Positions 34,780 to 46,428 are shown, counted from the first letter of the stretch. The stretch: 64,000 bases of DNA from Hibiscus mutabilis (GCA_019671005.1 CM033715.1:7440001-7504000), one strand, 5' to 3'. Notes: generated from the sequence alone by a model not told the origin. Numbers and translations: made by a program.

Positions 34780-36899
34780 CACCACATCTTGGTCCAGTTT
34801 TCTAGCAAGGAAACTACAGCTTTGAGTGTTTGGCCAAGTAAAAGTTGGACCACAACAAGGATGGTCAGTTCTTCCGGGCAAGCTTGCAGACCCCTCATGT
34901 CAGATGAATCTAACTTTGATTGAATGGCTCCTTCAAAATTTGAAGTTTCACGAGATTTGTCTTAATTCAGAATTAATTCTTATTTTTCTCTTACAAACAT
35001 TTAATTTTTTAAATCGTTTTTTGATATATTGTATGATCGTTTATATTGTGTCTATCTAAAACTACCATTGTCATTGTGTATTTACAACAATGAAAACAAT
35101 ACTTCCATTCTTAAGTTTCACATCCATAGTTTTAAGGATGATAGAATTTTTTCGATCGACAAATGCATAATTTTATTAAGAGATGAATCATACAAGTCAT
35201 CATTACTATAAATCTCATTAATTTTTTTTAAAATTTAAATAGAATAAAAAAGTACTTACCGTAGTAAACCAACACCATAAAAAATAAACACCTAAAGTGC
35301 ATAAAAGCACGACCAAAGACAGACCCAAGCCGCAGAAGGATAAGCTACTAAACAAAACCATCACCCCTCGTAAGACCCCGATAGAGATACAACAAACCCT
35401 GCAAGATGACCCCCCCCCCCCCCCACCCAAATACAAAGAAAGGATAATATAATAATAATTTATATTTTAAAAAACTCTATTAAGAAAGTAATTGTCTACT
35501 ACAACAGGGACATTAAAATAATATGATAGGCTCGATGCCTTCAACCGAAATTAATGTCGATGAAGGGATAGAGTTTTCTTTTAAAATTAGAAAAACAAAA
35601 ATAGAAAAAATGACAATTTGACATGTTCAATTTTAAAGTGGTTCTACCTTCTAACCAAGGTCTATATCTATTATCTTAGCATCCACACTAACGATTTTTC
35701 AATTCACTAATAATGAAATTTCCTTTTTACAGGCTAAAGTGCTAACATTTACATCACTATCTTTTCACGGGCTAAAATAAAACTCTCTTCTTAGTTTTTA
35801 TAAGGATCAACTAGAACTTATCCCTCAATTATGAGGTCTTGACATTTGTAAACAAAATACCTTATTAAGTGGGTGTTTACACTTTTTGGCTCACTAAAAT
35901 TGAACTAAAGAAATAAAATAGATTACAAGAAATAAACAATGAAAAATTCTACTCTCTTGATCTTTAAGCTTGGATGTCCATCCTCTTGTTCTTCAAGTAT
36001 TCCAAACCTTCTTTTATAGTCTGGAATGAGCTACTGGTCGCTTATAGCCGTTGGAAAATGAATTTTCAAGCATATTTAAGCCCATGCACTCAATGATTTC
36101 GAAATTTTATCAAAATATAGGCGTTACAGGCTCAAAATTGAGTTTTTGACAGCTCAGTTTCGATGCCGAAAAGAACGGTTTCAAAACCAGCACTATTCAT
36201 TAGCAGTGTCGTAAACAGTGCCAAATAGTAACTAAATAGTGTTTAATGTTTTAAAAGCTTTAAAATCATCTTTAAATACTTTTAAAATATTTTAATAAAC
36301 TCAAAAATATTTTATAAATATAAATCAATTAATAAACTATATTTTTGAGGTTTTAGAACTTTAAAACATATTTTTCAAGTTTGTTGGGCTTTGAATTATT
36401 TTTGCAAATTAGTTTAAGTCAAAAAAATATTTTTCATTTTAAGTTATATCAAAATCAATATCTCAACATAATAACGAGTATATTCCATTAGTTAATCGGT
36501 TATTTAGTAGTGAAGTGACTATATCTGTAGATCTATCACATATGACGATTATTGAATTGATGGACATTAACATGATGTGCGACAAGTGGTCCAAGAGTGT
36601 GCAATGTCAATTTTTAAACATGAAATGCTAAATTTATTGAAAGTTAAACTATATATTTAGTACCCTACCTATGATCGTAATACTATTTTAGCACGCCAAT
36701 TATTTTTTAGCAAAATAATACATAACGTTACGTTTTGTTTTTAAATTAGTACCTTACCGTTAATTTTAAACAGAAAGTGACATTTTTCATTTTTTTAATT
36801 TTTGTCTCTCCTAATCAATTGTCTTTGTGATATTTTTATATTATTTTTTTTCGTCAATAAGGTGGTTTGACGTGTCACACCCCATTAAACAGAATAAAA
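34780..36899. other. Spacer, no gene recognised
   Basis: A short open frame near 34826-34960 (GQVKVGPQQGWSVLPGKLAD) is not assignable. A poly-C run of 15 lies at 35410-35424. The remainder is AT-rich with repeated short motifs near 36650-36800 (TAGTACC, AACGTTACG) suggestive of one arm of a MITE. Confidence 0.35.
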
Positions 36900-38125
36900 C
36901 AAACAAATGGTATAGGCTTGCATCCAATGGGACTCAATCCCACACCCTTTGGAGGCAAAGGCAAGCACTGAACCACCAACTTATTTATTGAACTCATACA
37001 ATATTTTCACTGCATATTAAAAATGTTTTCAGAAAACTTTGGACATGGGACTTTCTACACAAACATAAAATTACTAAACCACTAAACATAATTTTCTCAA
37101 AAGTTGGTATTTACTTCATTAAATGGTAAACTAAATGCCAAATTTCAAACTTGTCTAGTAAATGCATAGTCCCATAATAGGTGGTCACGAGTCTCTACAT
37201 CAGCCCCACATAACAAACAAATGGGACAGCCCCAAGTGATGAACCTGTGAAATAAAAATGTCTATCCAAAATTACCAGCCAAGAAATGAAGGCATGCCGA
37301 GGAATAGAAACGCCTCCCCAAACAATCTTTGACCACATAACTCTATCTTGCTTATGTCTTAGAATCTCTTAAGCTTCTCGAGCCAAATATTTCCCCTGCA
37401 AGCTTCCTAGGTGAGCCATATCATCCCTTAACCGCAACAATTTCTTCCAAGCCTAATTATGGGAGCTCTTCTCTTCAACTTGCTAAATAGAACCTGCAAT
37501 AAAAATTTTAACATGCAAGTTCTATTCCAAACATTATTTTCTCACTTTATTTGAGAATAAATTTAAATATTTATACATTTTATAAAATTAATATTAAATT
37601 ATTATAAAAAATTCAATTTATAATGATAGATATAAATGTTAAATTATTTGAAATTAAATAAATATTTAAAAATATAAAATTTATATGTTAAATAAATATT
37701 TTGTATTTAACAAAGTTAGTATTTATAAAATTTTAAAAAACTTATACTTGTTTATAATATTTATTTATCATAAATAGATATTATAAATTTATTTTTTATA
37801 ATAATTTAATATTAATTTTATGAAAATATATAAATATTTAATTTTATTCTTAAATAAAGCAAGCAAATAATTTTAGATTGATATTCGATTTACCATTTAA
37901 TAAAGTAAATACCAACGTTGGTGAAAATTATATAAACTCTTAGGTGATTTACTGGTTTAGTAAATTTATGTTTGGGTAGAATGTCTCAAATTCGAAACTT
38001 TATGAAATTATTTTTAATTTATAGTGGAAACATTGTAAAAGTTAAATGAAATGTAACAAATAAAGTTGTTTGACTTGGTGGTTAAATGCTTGCCCTTACC
38101 TATAAATGGTGTATAGGTAGGTACT
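36900..38125. mobile_element. Large inverted duplication enclosing a LINE fragment
   Basis: Outer arms: GGCAAGCACTGAACCACCAA, AAACATAAAATTACTAAACCA and GTTGGTATTTACTTCATTAAATGG (36960-37130) match the reverse complement of 37890-38085 in the same order. Inner arms: 37545-37625 matches the reverse complement of about 37775-37865 with few differences (for example AAAATTAATATTAAATTATTATAAAAAAT). Between outer and inner left arms lies a reverse-transcriptase zinc-finger remnant. The whole could fold into a long hairpin. Confidence 0.7.
37147..37460 (-). pseudogene. LINE reverse transcriptase zinc-binding (zf-RVT) remnant
   Basis: On the minus strand: WKKLLRLRDDMAHLGSLQGK, a stop, then RVMWSKIVWGGVSIPRHAF and ISWLVILDRHFYFTG. 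After a frame change comes GCPICLLCGADVETRDHLLW. PRHAF...W and CPICLLC...H are the conserved blocks of the zf-RVT domain that follows reverse transcriptase in plant LINEs and in LINE-derived genes. At least one stop and one frameshift make it non-functional. Confidence 0.8.
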
Positions 38126-38486
38126 AAATAGACACTTTATTGAATTAGAACCAAAATTTAATAAAACTAAATATGAATGGCTCAAACTAAAATTGTTGTT
38201 ATCTCGTACCATATTTTAATTTTGGGTAAACTACAACGAATGTCACTCAATTATGAGTAAAATTATATTTGAATCACCTAATTGTTTAAAGTTACATTTG
38301 GGTCACTTAATTAATATTATGGTTACATTTATGCCACTCCACCACTAAATATCGTCGTTTAATTGGATATAACGATAATTTTAGTTCTTAAAATTTTATA
38401 TTCTATCAATTTAGTTTAAATTTAAAGTAATTCAATAAAGTTAACTTTCATATTTAAAAACTATATCAATTTTATCATTTTTACCC
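38126..38486. other. Spacer upstream of the aminotransferase
   Basis: AT-rich. From 38225 to 38370 it contains GTAAACTACAACGAATGTCACTCAATTATGAG-like sequence related to 2281-2640. Otherwise nothing is seen. Confidence 0.4.
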
Positions 38487-38494
38487 TATATAAA
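38487..38494 (+). promoter_or_regulatory. TATA box of the aminotransferase gene
   Basis: CCCTATATAAACCC lies about 100 bp upstream of the ATG at 38595. Transcription starting about 30 bp downstream would give a pyrimidine-rich leader of about 70 nt. Confidence 0.6.
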
Positions 38495-38594
38495 CCCATT
38501 AAACTCTCTAGTTTCACACCAAGTATACAAAAATCCAATTTGCCTTTCTCCTCCCCATTTTCGTTTTTTTCCTTTCTCCGAAGACATTTTTCCA

Positions 38595-40770
38595 ATGGCT
38601 TCTATATCTCAACAAAACCAGGCCGAATGGTAAGATCCTATCAAACATTTTTTTCAATCTTTAATGATGTAAATGTGATGCCTTTTCCCCCTGCCTATTG
38701 AGTTTTGTTAAATTTTATGCCTCATATTCAATGTTCAACGTTGTCATTTGTTCAACGTCCCAAAATTACAATTAGCGTCCATAATTAATTTTACTTTTTT
38801 GTTTCCAAACATGTTGACACGACAATTGAGACATATTTTCTGTCCAATGTGATTAAAGCCTCCCACCGGATATATATTCTTTTCTTTTTTATTTTGTTGA
38901 TGCTTTTGTTGTTACAGCAGGGAAAAGACAGAGTATGCGAATGTGAATTGGGATGAACTTGGATTTGCTCTAACTAAGACTGATTACATGTACGTTATGA
39001 ATTTCACTCTAGCTGATGACAAATTTTCCCAGGGAAAAATAATTCCCTTTGGCAACATTGAGATGTGCCCTTCATCTGGAATATTGAACTACGGCCAGGT
39101 TATAACTCATAATCACTACTCTTATGTTATTCGAACTCGATAATAAGAGTCGGACACGGATATGTTAGTTTTTTTTATGTTTTTCTATGTACACGACCTA
39201 TGTGTCGATTTTAGATATTGAACATATATTGTTGAGGATATAGGAATAAGGAAGTGTCTAGGTAGGCTGTGATTAAGTGTATGATGAAAAAAACTCTTTG
39301 TATCAACCAATGCTAATTACCTGAGGCTAACAAATTGGTTGCATCAGGGGTTATTCGAGGGACTAAAGGCGTATAGGAAGGAAGACGAGGGGATTCTCCT
39401 CTTCCGGCCGGAAGAGAATGCCCTGAGGATGAAGATGGGTGCGGAAAGAATGTGCATGTCGTCGCCGACCGTGGAGCAATTCATAGACGCGGTCAAAAAG
39501 ACTGTCTTGGCCAACAAGCGATGGGTATTCAACTTAAGACTTTACACCCCTTCTTGCCAAAGAACTTGTGTAGTAATTATGTGTATGATACAGGTGCCAC
39601 CTCATGGAAAAGGATCATTATATATTAGGCCTTTGCTTATTGGAACTCGTCAAAATCTGGGATTGAAACCAGGATCAGAGTACACATTCTTAGTGTATAC
39701 TTCCCCGGTGGGAAATTATCATAAGGTATGCTGCCGTCAAATGCTTCGTTGAAGGTCAAGAAACCGTGGGAGTTTGCTTATATCAGTTTAATTCCTCTTT
39801 TCCTTTTGTATGCAAAAATGAAATGAAATCAGGATGTTAAGTACAGTGCTTTGATTTTTGAAAGGGTGAATTGAACTTGTTGGTTGAAGACAAAGTCCCT
39901 AGAGCTACTCCTGGTGGTACCGGAGGTGTTAAAGCTGTCACGAATTATTCACCAGTAAGAACTAGTTTTGCTGTTCGATTTCCTTCGGCACATCTAGAAT
40001 TGACAGGGTATTCTAGACCATAGTTTGATTGTAAATGCAGGTTTACAAGCCATTAACTCAAGCAAAAGCTAAAGGGTTCTCAGATGTCTTGTTTCTGGAT
40101 GCATTGACCAGAAGCAACATTGAGGAGGGTTGTGCTTGTAATATCTTCATTCTCAAGGTAAAACTGAAGCGTACCGCACTAGCTTGTAGAATGAATCTTG
40201 AAGGACATATACACAATCATATGTTTGTTGAAAATGCAGGGAAATGTTATCTCAACTCCAGCAGCTGATGGGACAATTCTCCCAGGAATCACAAGAAAAA
40301 GCATCATGGAACTTGCTTCAGGTTTTGGATACCAGGTGAGTGATCAGTAATTACTTCATATAAAGCTGGTTTCGTATTTATTCGCATGCCTATTAACTCT
40401 CTGGTTGTCAGGTCGAGGAACGAGTTGTTCCGATCAAGGAGGTATTCGATGCTGAAGAAGTCTTCTGCACCGGGACAGCAATGGTTTTGATGCCTGTTGC
40501 AAGTATAACCTACCAGGGTAAAAGGTAAAGGATAAATTTCAGCACCATTTATTTGCTCAGTATCTGTTAAAATGATGATTTCCTGCAAATGTTTCGGTTA
40601 AACATTTAGTTTCTATTTCTGATATATATTTTTCTTACTGATCATATAAATGCAGGATTGAATACAAATCGGGAGCAGAAACAGTGGCTCAGAAGTTGCA
40701 TGCAACACTAACAGGAATTCAAAGTGGTGCTAAGGAGGACAAGGTAGGTTGGACCATGGCCATCGCTTAA
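38595..40770 (+). CDS. Branched-chain amino acid aminotransferase, cytosolic type (BCAT4/BCAT6-like)
   Basis: A nine-exon gene: 38595-38629, 38918-39098, 39348-39524, 39594-39725, 39865-39954, 40041-40157, 40240-40335, 40412-40524 and 40656-40770, all GT-AG, giving 351 residues. It is a PLP-dependent fold-IV aminotransferase that interconverts Leu, Ile, Val (or Met in the BCAT4 branch) and their 2-oxo acids with glutamate/2-oxoglutarate. Landmarks: YANVNWDELGF, GLFEGLKAYR, LLFRPEENALRM, GKGSLYIRPLLIG, the Schiff-base lysine Lys198 in GGVKAVTNYSP, FSDVLFLDA, NVISTPAADGTILPGITR, and FCTGTAMVLMPVASITY. The usual length is about 350-410; the N terminus is short and has no transit peptide, which argues for a cytosolic enzyme. 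The start is the first ATG after the TATA box and joins in frame. Exon 2 has a CAGCAG acceptor. EEGCACN replaces the more usual EE..SSCN. A partial copy lies downstream. Confidence 0.93.
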
Positions 40771-41411
40771 ACTCCTATGTAACCTGCTTGGTTCTGTTTA
40801 GTTAGAGGCTGAGCAGTGCCATTTTCCTTTCTGGTTTCTCTTCTGTTTCGATTAAACGAAATGTTGTTTACTTTGAGACATTCGGCGAAAGCCAAAAGCA
40901 TAATAATAGCCTACAATTCATTGACACAATCCTCTTGTACAACCAAATAACAAAGACAATAGTTTTATGAACTTTATCATTTACATAGCAGCAGATGAAA
41001 TCTAAATCTAAATATTGAAATCCAAATTCTCAAACAGAGAATAAACAATGTAGATTAAAAGAAACATGTGTGTGCCTACAATTACCAGCACCCAAAACTG
41101 GTCTCATTGTATATAAATATCATGTGTGGGTACGAATACAAGATCATAAATTTGACTGTACATTATAACTAGAGATGAATATCGAAATTACACATGAACT
41201 TTGGTCAGATATGTTCGGACACAAATATGTTCACTTTCTTTTTAAGCTGTCGAAATTACATTATACTAATGAGAAACCAGAGCTCATTTCTGCCAGATAT
41301 TTCCTTTTGATTTTATCTGTTATTTCATGCACCTTGATAGGAAATATCGAGCATAATGTCAACACTTTTTATTTATAACATATTATATTTCATTTGAATC
41401 TCAATCATCAA
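40771..41411. other. 3' flank of the aminotransferase gene
   Basis: The first 150 bp or so is probably 3'UTR. The remainder to the tRNA gene contains no recognisable gene. Confidence 0.4.
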
Positions 41412-41483
41412 GCGTTTGTAGTCCAACGGTTAGGATAATTGCCTTCCAAGCAATAGACCCGGGTTCGACTCCCGGCAAACGCA
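41412..41483 (+). tRNA. tRNA-Gly (anticodon TCC)
   Basis: 72 bp, no intron. The acceptor stem GCGTTTG pairs with CAAACGC, followed by the discriminator A. The anticodon arm TTGCC-TTCCAAG-CAA carries TCC. The T arm GGGTTCGACTCCC is perfect. A T-rich run (ATTTTTCCCC) directly after is a pol III stop. It matches the known plant tRNA-Gly(TCC) body as I recall it. It appears functional. Confidence 0.95.
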
Positions 41484-41639
41484 ATTTTTCCCCTTCTTGT
41501 TTATAGCAAGTTTCTTCTGAAACACTTGAGGAATCAATATGGGTAAAATATATTGAAAAGAACATGTTAGCATGTTAATAATTTTAAGACTGTTTATAGA
41601 TGGGTTACAAAACAGATCATTCCTTGATGAACACAAATA

Positions 41640-42385
41640 TGTTCATTTTCTTTTTCTTTGTAAGCTACCTATATGGGCAACCTATGTGTCAATCATTGAC
41701 ATGGAATGCAAATTCTTTAAGGACATATGGAATTGAAAGTCTTGGGTACTCTATGATTGAGTTTATGGTGAAAAAGTTCTAGTATCAACCAATGTTAATT
41801 ACCCGAGGCTAAAAAAATTGGTGGCGGAAGACAGGGGATTCTCCTCTTCTGGCCGGAAGAGAATGCACTGAGGATGAAGATGAATGCAGATAGAATGTGC
41901 ACACCATTGCCAACCGGACACGCTGTCAAAAAGACTGTCCAGGCCAACAAGCGGATGGGTATTCAACTTAAGATTTTACACGCTTGTTGCCAAAGAATTT
42001 GTGTAGCATCTAGTAAATTCTTAATGAATGCTTGTAGGATACATGTACCACCTCATGGGAGAGGATCGTTGTACATCAAGCCTTTGCTTATCGGAACTGG
42101 TCAAAATCTGGGAATAAAACCAGCACCGGAGTACAAAAAATTCTTAGTGTATGTTTCTTCCCCAGTGGGAAATTATAATAAGGTATACTCTACTGTCAGA
42201 CAATTGCTTGAAAGTCAAGCAACCATGAGGTTTTGCAAAAATGAAATGAAATCAAGATGTTAAGCCTAGTACTTTGATTTTTTGAAGGGTGAATTGAACT
42301 CGGATGGTTGATGACAAAGTCTATGGAGCTATTCCTGGTGGTACAGGAAGCATTAAAGCTGTCACGAATTATTCACCTGTAAGAA
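41640..42385 (+). pseudogene. Partial duplicate of the aminotransferase gene (intron 2 to exon 5)
   Basis: Sequence from the intron-2 equivalent (GTATCAACCAATGTTAATTACCCGAGGCTAA, compare 39300-39330) through exon 5 (GTCACGAATTATTCACCTGTAAG) runs parallel to the intact gene. Damage: the GLFEGLKAYRKE beginning of exon 3 is gone. The PTVEQFIDAVKK stretch is shortened to PTGHAVKK. The exon-4 equivalent has an added AAA codon and Ser. The exon-5 equivalent begins GELNSDG then TGA because of a small insertion. GGTGGVKAV has become GGTGSIKAV, although the lysine remains. Exons 6-9 are absent, as are exons 1-2. It is a dead copy produced by tandem duplication followed by deletion. Confidence 0.9.
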
Positions 42386-42528
42386 CTCGTTTTTCTGTAT
42401 GATTGATTTATTTTTACCCTCAATTTTACAGCGTATTCTTTACTATATTATGATCGACTGATTGTACACATGGGTTACACTTTTTATTGAAAGAATTATT
42501 ATATTTTTACTTGATCCTCTCTCAATTA

Positions 42529-42600
42529 GCTTTTGTAGTCCAACAGTTAGGATAATTGCCTTCCAAGCAATAGACCCGGGTTCGACTCCTGGTGAACGCA
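42529..42600 (+). pseudogene. Degenerate copy of tRNA-Gly(TCC)
   Basis: 72 bp, differing from 41412-41483 at only about seven positions, with the same anticodon arm. The acceptor strands GCTTTTG and TGAACGC no longer pair properly (one mismatch and two wobbles) and the T arm has a G-T pair. It sits 145 bp after the aminotransferase pseudogene, as the intact tRNA follows the intact gene, so it probably came with the same duplication. Confidence 0.8.
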
Positions 42601-42987
42601 TTATTTTCTTACACATAATTACAAGAAGCATCAGTATACTATAACCTATATACGGATATATTTTTCCTCACTTTTTTGTATATTTGAAAGATACAATGCC
42701 TATTTAAACACAAATATTTTAAGAAAAATAGATAATCCAGATAGATAACATAAACCATCACTGGAAAACAAAAAAGGTTGCGAAGACAAATAATACATGA
42801 TCGCAGAACACTTTAAGTGAGCTCAGTTCACCATTGAAAACTTCAAGGAAAAGAGCTGATTTAAGCAAAAGGGTTTGTTAATCACAACATTGTTACCCTT
42901 CGGGTAAAAGGAGGATGCCATAGGAATGTTTTTTTACCGATGAGCCCGACTTGATTGGTTAACATCTGAACCTGATGCCGAGATTCT
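42601..42987. other. 3' flank of the CGR-type gene
   Basis: AT-rich, probably 3'UTR of the minus-strand gene nearest to 42987. No other feature. Confidence 0.4.
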
Positions 42988-45092
42988 TTAATGTAACGAC
43001 TGTAAGTGGAAAACTTGACAAGCCGGCTTATACGACCTCTTGTTTGAAGCTTGTTCAAACTTCTTTGCAGCGGCTTCATTCTCTTCTAGTTTAGTCTGAA
43101 TAAAATATTTTATCCACCAAGTTGAACTCCGTAATTTGGCCTTCACCAAGAAAGGAGGAAAAAACACATTTCATAATGTCAGACCCTTCTTCAAGATATC
43201 TGATGAATCTATTATAGTAGAAACTTATATACATGACAGCAGGGAATTCTTTCGGAAACAACCACACGAATCAAACTTGCAACTACTATATACAGAGCAA
43301 AATAATTAACCTAAATGTTACGAAAATACTCAGGTGATCTATCAATATCAACCACTTACAGGACGACCAAATTTGGATAGCTCTGTAACCTTAGCTCTCT
43401 GCTGACCAGGATAACCTGCGAATGGAATCATACATACATCAGCGAGAAACTACAGAACCTGAATTATACCTATGAGATATAATTAAAAAAAGTGCATGCA
43501 AGAATGCATACTCAAAAGCTTCAGAAAGTCCAGTCTCATTAACTATAAAAATTAGCAATGCGAGTCCAGTTAATATTTCATCACAAAAATAGCTAAAGAA
43601 GGCTCTACCCCCCAAGTCAAATCAAGTTTAGGTTTCAGGTTTTTTTTAATAAATGTGCATCATAATCAAAAGAAAATGTTAATTTTATTTCAAGCACACA
43701 ATGAGGAAGTTACCGGAAAATATAATAACACCATCAGCTGATACCCTTGCCAGTTCTGGAAGAGTTTTATTAAGGTACCTAGGAGACAAATAATCCAAGG
43801 CATCTGACACAATGATCAGAGAAAAGGATTTAGCACGGTATGGAAGAGGAAACTTGATATCTGCCACACGCACGATGCCTTTCTGCACAAGACTTTTGCA
43901 GCTGGTGTCAACATCGTCTAATTCGTATGGCTCCACACCCCAGGCCTGAGTGTCGTCCTCTTTTAATAACCTGGACACCACCGAACATGTATCTGGGCCA
44001 ACATGAAGAACTTTATGCATGCTGTCGCCATAAGCCTTCTTTAAAACAGGCAGTGCTCTCTGAACTTCAAATATGCACGAGGAACCACCTGCATATACAT
44101 CAAAATTCTGAGTATGAACTTCCCGTCCTTCCTTTTTGGAGAATGGACATCCCATCTAATAGGAAAGGCAGAGGATCAATTCAACAGTTGCAAACTTGAA
44201 TACTTGAGAGTAAATTTATTATTTCATTCTACCATTTACAAGTGCCAACGAAAGAAACATGCATGTAACAATAAAGTTATCCTAAAGAGTTATAGAACTG
44301 TAGATCATTAAATTTCCAAAATTAAGGAACTGCATTTAGGCAGGCATTACAATATTGAAAATCTCATTTTCAGGATCATTTTGCAATATACAACGACTAG
44401 CAGAAGATCATTTTGTAATAAATGTCACTCTTACATGACATCACGGCAGCATCATAGATCAACAACGCATTCATATCCATATTATTCAGAACTTGGGAAC
44501 CACCATAACAAGATGTGACAAGCATTTACCTTCAACTTTACTTAATGCCTCTTTTGCACTGGCGGATCCACCTGGAAACAAAAAAAAAATGATTAATTGA
44601 AAAAAGAAATAAAAACAAGCATGTCACTACGAGTCATGTTGGAAGACATCAGCTGGTATTTTTCAATCTCAGTAGTTCAATTAGCCTGAAATAGAGAAGT
44701 TTAAAGAGGATAGAAGAAAGAAACCTGAACCACTACGCAAATAGCCGATCAGAAGAATTGCACCCTGAAATATCAAGAAGCGAGTCAATCCTTTTACGCG
44801 CACTTTAGAGTACAACTAAAAACTTTCTGTTAAGTAAGCTAATTGAGATGAATAAGCTTGGCAGCAATTGCAAACTTTCTAATACAAAGAATACCATATT
44901 CGACAGTAACAAGCACATGAACGAAGAAAACAAAGATGACAAAAAGGCAAGATGGAAGTTCAAGTTTACCACTACCAAAAGCCTAATCGATAATACCGGC
45001 GATGAGCCTGTTTTAGATTGTACTGAGCCAATGAATGGGATGCTTCCACCATCAGCAAAGCGCCGAGCAGGATTAACCGGCCTCCTTGACAT
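42988..45092 (-). CDS. CGR2/CGR3-type Golgi pectin methyltransferase
   Basis: Six coding exons on the minus strand: 44970-45092, 44725-44764, 44530-44571, 43714-44088, 43360-43415 and 42988-43140, all GT-AG, coding 262 residues. It is close in length and sequence to Arabidopsis CGR3/CGR2 (cotton Golgi-related), type II Golgi membrane proteins needed for methyl-esterification of homogalacturonan. Visible: N-terminal MSRRPVNPARR; a single membrane segment at about residues 34-51 (SIRLLVVGAILLIGYL); a SAM-binding-like HVGP at 97-100 within KVLHVGPDTCSVVSRLL; WGVEPYELDDVD; VRVADIKFPLPYRAKSFSLI; SDALDYLSPRYLNKT; ELSKFGRP; SSTWWIKYF; and C-terminal KPACQVFHLQSLH. The frame is kept through all junctions. 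No defect is seen. The start is the only ATG matching the family N terminus. Confidence 0.93.
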
Positions 45093-45132
45093 GGTTACAA
45101 TATAGTGCTAAGGCTGCAATGTAACGTGACTT

Positions 45133-45427
45133 CTGTAGGTGAAATAAAGAACAAATTATTAAATCCTGAACCCTACAAAACTGCTTTGGCTACATCAACA
45201 GTTCCTAAGCAAGCTTTAGCATAATCACAAAATCCAGTTCAAATCAACAATCAAAAAACGATTAACCGCAATCAAATTCCAGTTCTACTTTCTCAATGCA
45301 AAAACTACACGATTATTGTAATAATCATTCGGAGAATTAAAACGAAAAAATCTTTGATAATACAGTTGGAATCAAATTCAAAGTTACTGAGGTTTAAGGA
45401 AAAGGAAGGAATCAGTAGGAAGATTAC
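45133..45427 (-). other. Intron in the 5'UTR of the CGR-type gene
   Basis: On the minus strand a donor (GGCTTCAG followed by GTAATCTT) and an acceptor (TTTCACCTACAG) bound a 295-bp intron that ends 40 bp before the ATG. The upstream leader exon would begin near 45480-45490. 5'UTR introns often raise expression in plants. Confidence 0.6.
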
Positions 45428-45499
45428 CTGAAGCCGAAAAAGAATTGAAGAATCCAAGTGATTTTTCTTTTATGGGCTTCTCTTCTTAGGGTACGATCC

Positions 45500-45819
45500 A
45501 GATCTGTATCTTTTCTGGGTTACTTACTTTACTCTGTTTTATTTTTTAGTATTTTTAATTAATAAAAAATCTGTGTGTGTGATTTCTTTTTTTTATTATT
45601 ACAGGAGAATCTGAGGTCTAAAACGATGTATTTCTTCGATCCATTTGGCGTTTGAAGGGAAAGAGAAGATTCCCTGTCGGAGTCTCCGAGGCCTGTAGGT
45701 TTTACGAATAAAATTGGACTTTTATTATTAAAATTAATACACAAATAAATAAATATTTAAACCATACTTTTTTTATATAAGTGCATAACAATTTTTAACT
45801 TAAAATAAATATTTAAAGT
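45500..45819. other. Spacer upstream of the CGR-type gene
   Basis: Promoter region of the CGR gene. No element beyond AT-rich sequence can be named. Confidence 0.35.
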
Positions 45820-46428
45820 TTTATTCTGTTACTGTTTTAAGATAATAATGTAAAAAAATTATTCACCCAATTAGAATTTAGCACGTCTTATTTTTATTTT
45901 TATAAAAAATAATTTTTAAAGAATCAAAAAAAATTTAAAATCTCAAAAAAATCTCAAATCCCTAAAATCTCAAACATTAAAATCTCAAAATTGATGTCAT
46001 TATTGTTGTTGATAGCCTTGTTGGGCCACTCGCATGAGGCCATTATCGTTTTTTCAAACTACCAATTATTAGTAACTGACGAGAAGTGTGTCAATCAAAC
46101 GTCGAACAACTAGAGCCTCTTGCATTCGACGTCTAATTGGCATGCCTCTTGCTGGTCATGACGATGAGTAGTTGGAAAAAATAGGCGATGACCTCAAGCA
46201 ACAAGGGCGAGCTCCGACAAGGTTATTGACGGCGAAAGTGATGTTAATTTTTTGGGTTTAAAGTTTTGAAGTTTTAGAGATTTTATTTGTAGTTTTTGAA
46301 AATTTTTGATGTTTCTTAATTTATTTTATTTTTTAAAATAAATAAATAAATAACAAAAACCATGTGTTCATCTATCACTGGGTGATGAATTTTTTAACGA
46401 TATTATCTTAAAACACTAACATAATACA
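45820..46428. mobile_element. Foldback element with non-repetitive core
   Basis: GTTACTGTTTTAAGATAATAATG at the left matches the reverse complement of the right end (GTTAGTGTTTTAAGATAATATCG), then AAAAAAATT.ATCACCCA is shared. Farther in, AATCTCTAAAAC-like and ATCTCAAAACT-like sequences are also inverted. The 250-bp core (46000-46250) has a higher GC content, for example GGGCCACTCGCATGAGGCC, and may be captured host sequence. Confidence 0.65.

Noticed and set aside
35218..35436. Glycine-rich open frame on the minus strand
   Set aside because: It reads through a poly-C run and AT-rich sequence, with no family resemblance.
36905..36980. tRNA gene on the minus strand (GGTTCAGTGCTTGCC ... GGATTGAGTCCC)
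   Set aside because: A- and B-box-like motifs are present, but there is no acceptor stem pairing or anticodon arm. At most it is a SINE-like head, and its partner at 38068 shares only the first part.
44848..45105. 85-codon plus-strand open frame opposite CGR exon 1
   Set aside because: Antisense shadow of the exon and adjoining intron. No independent support.
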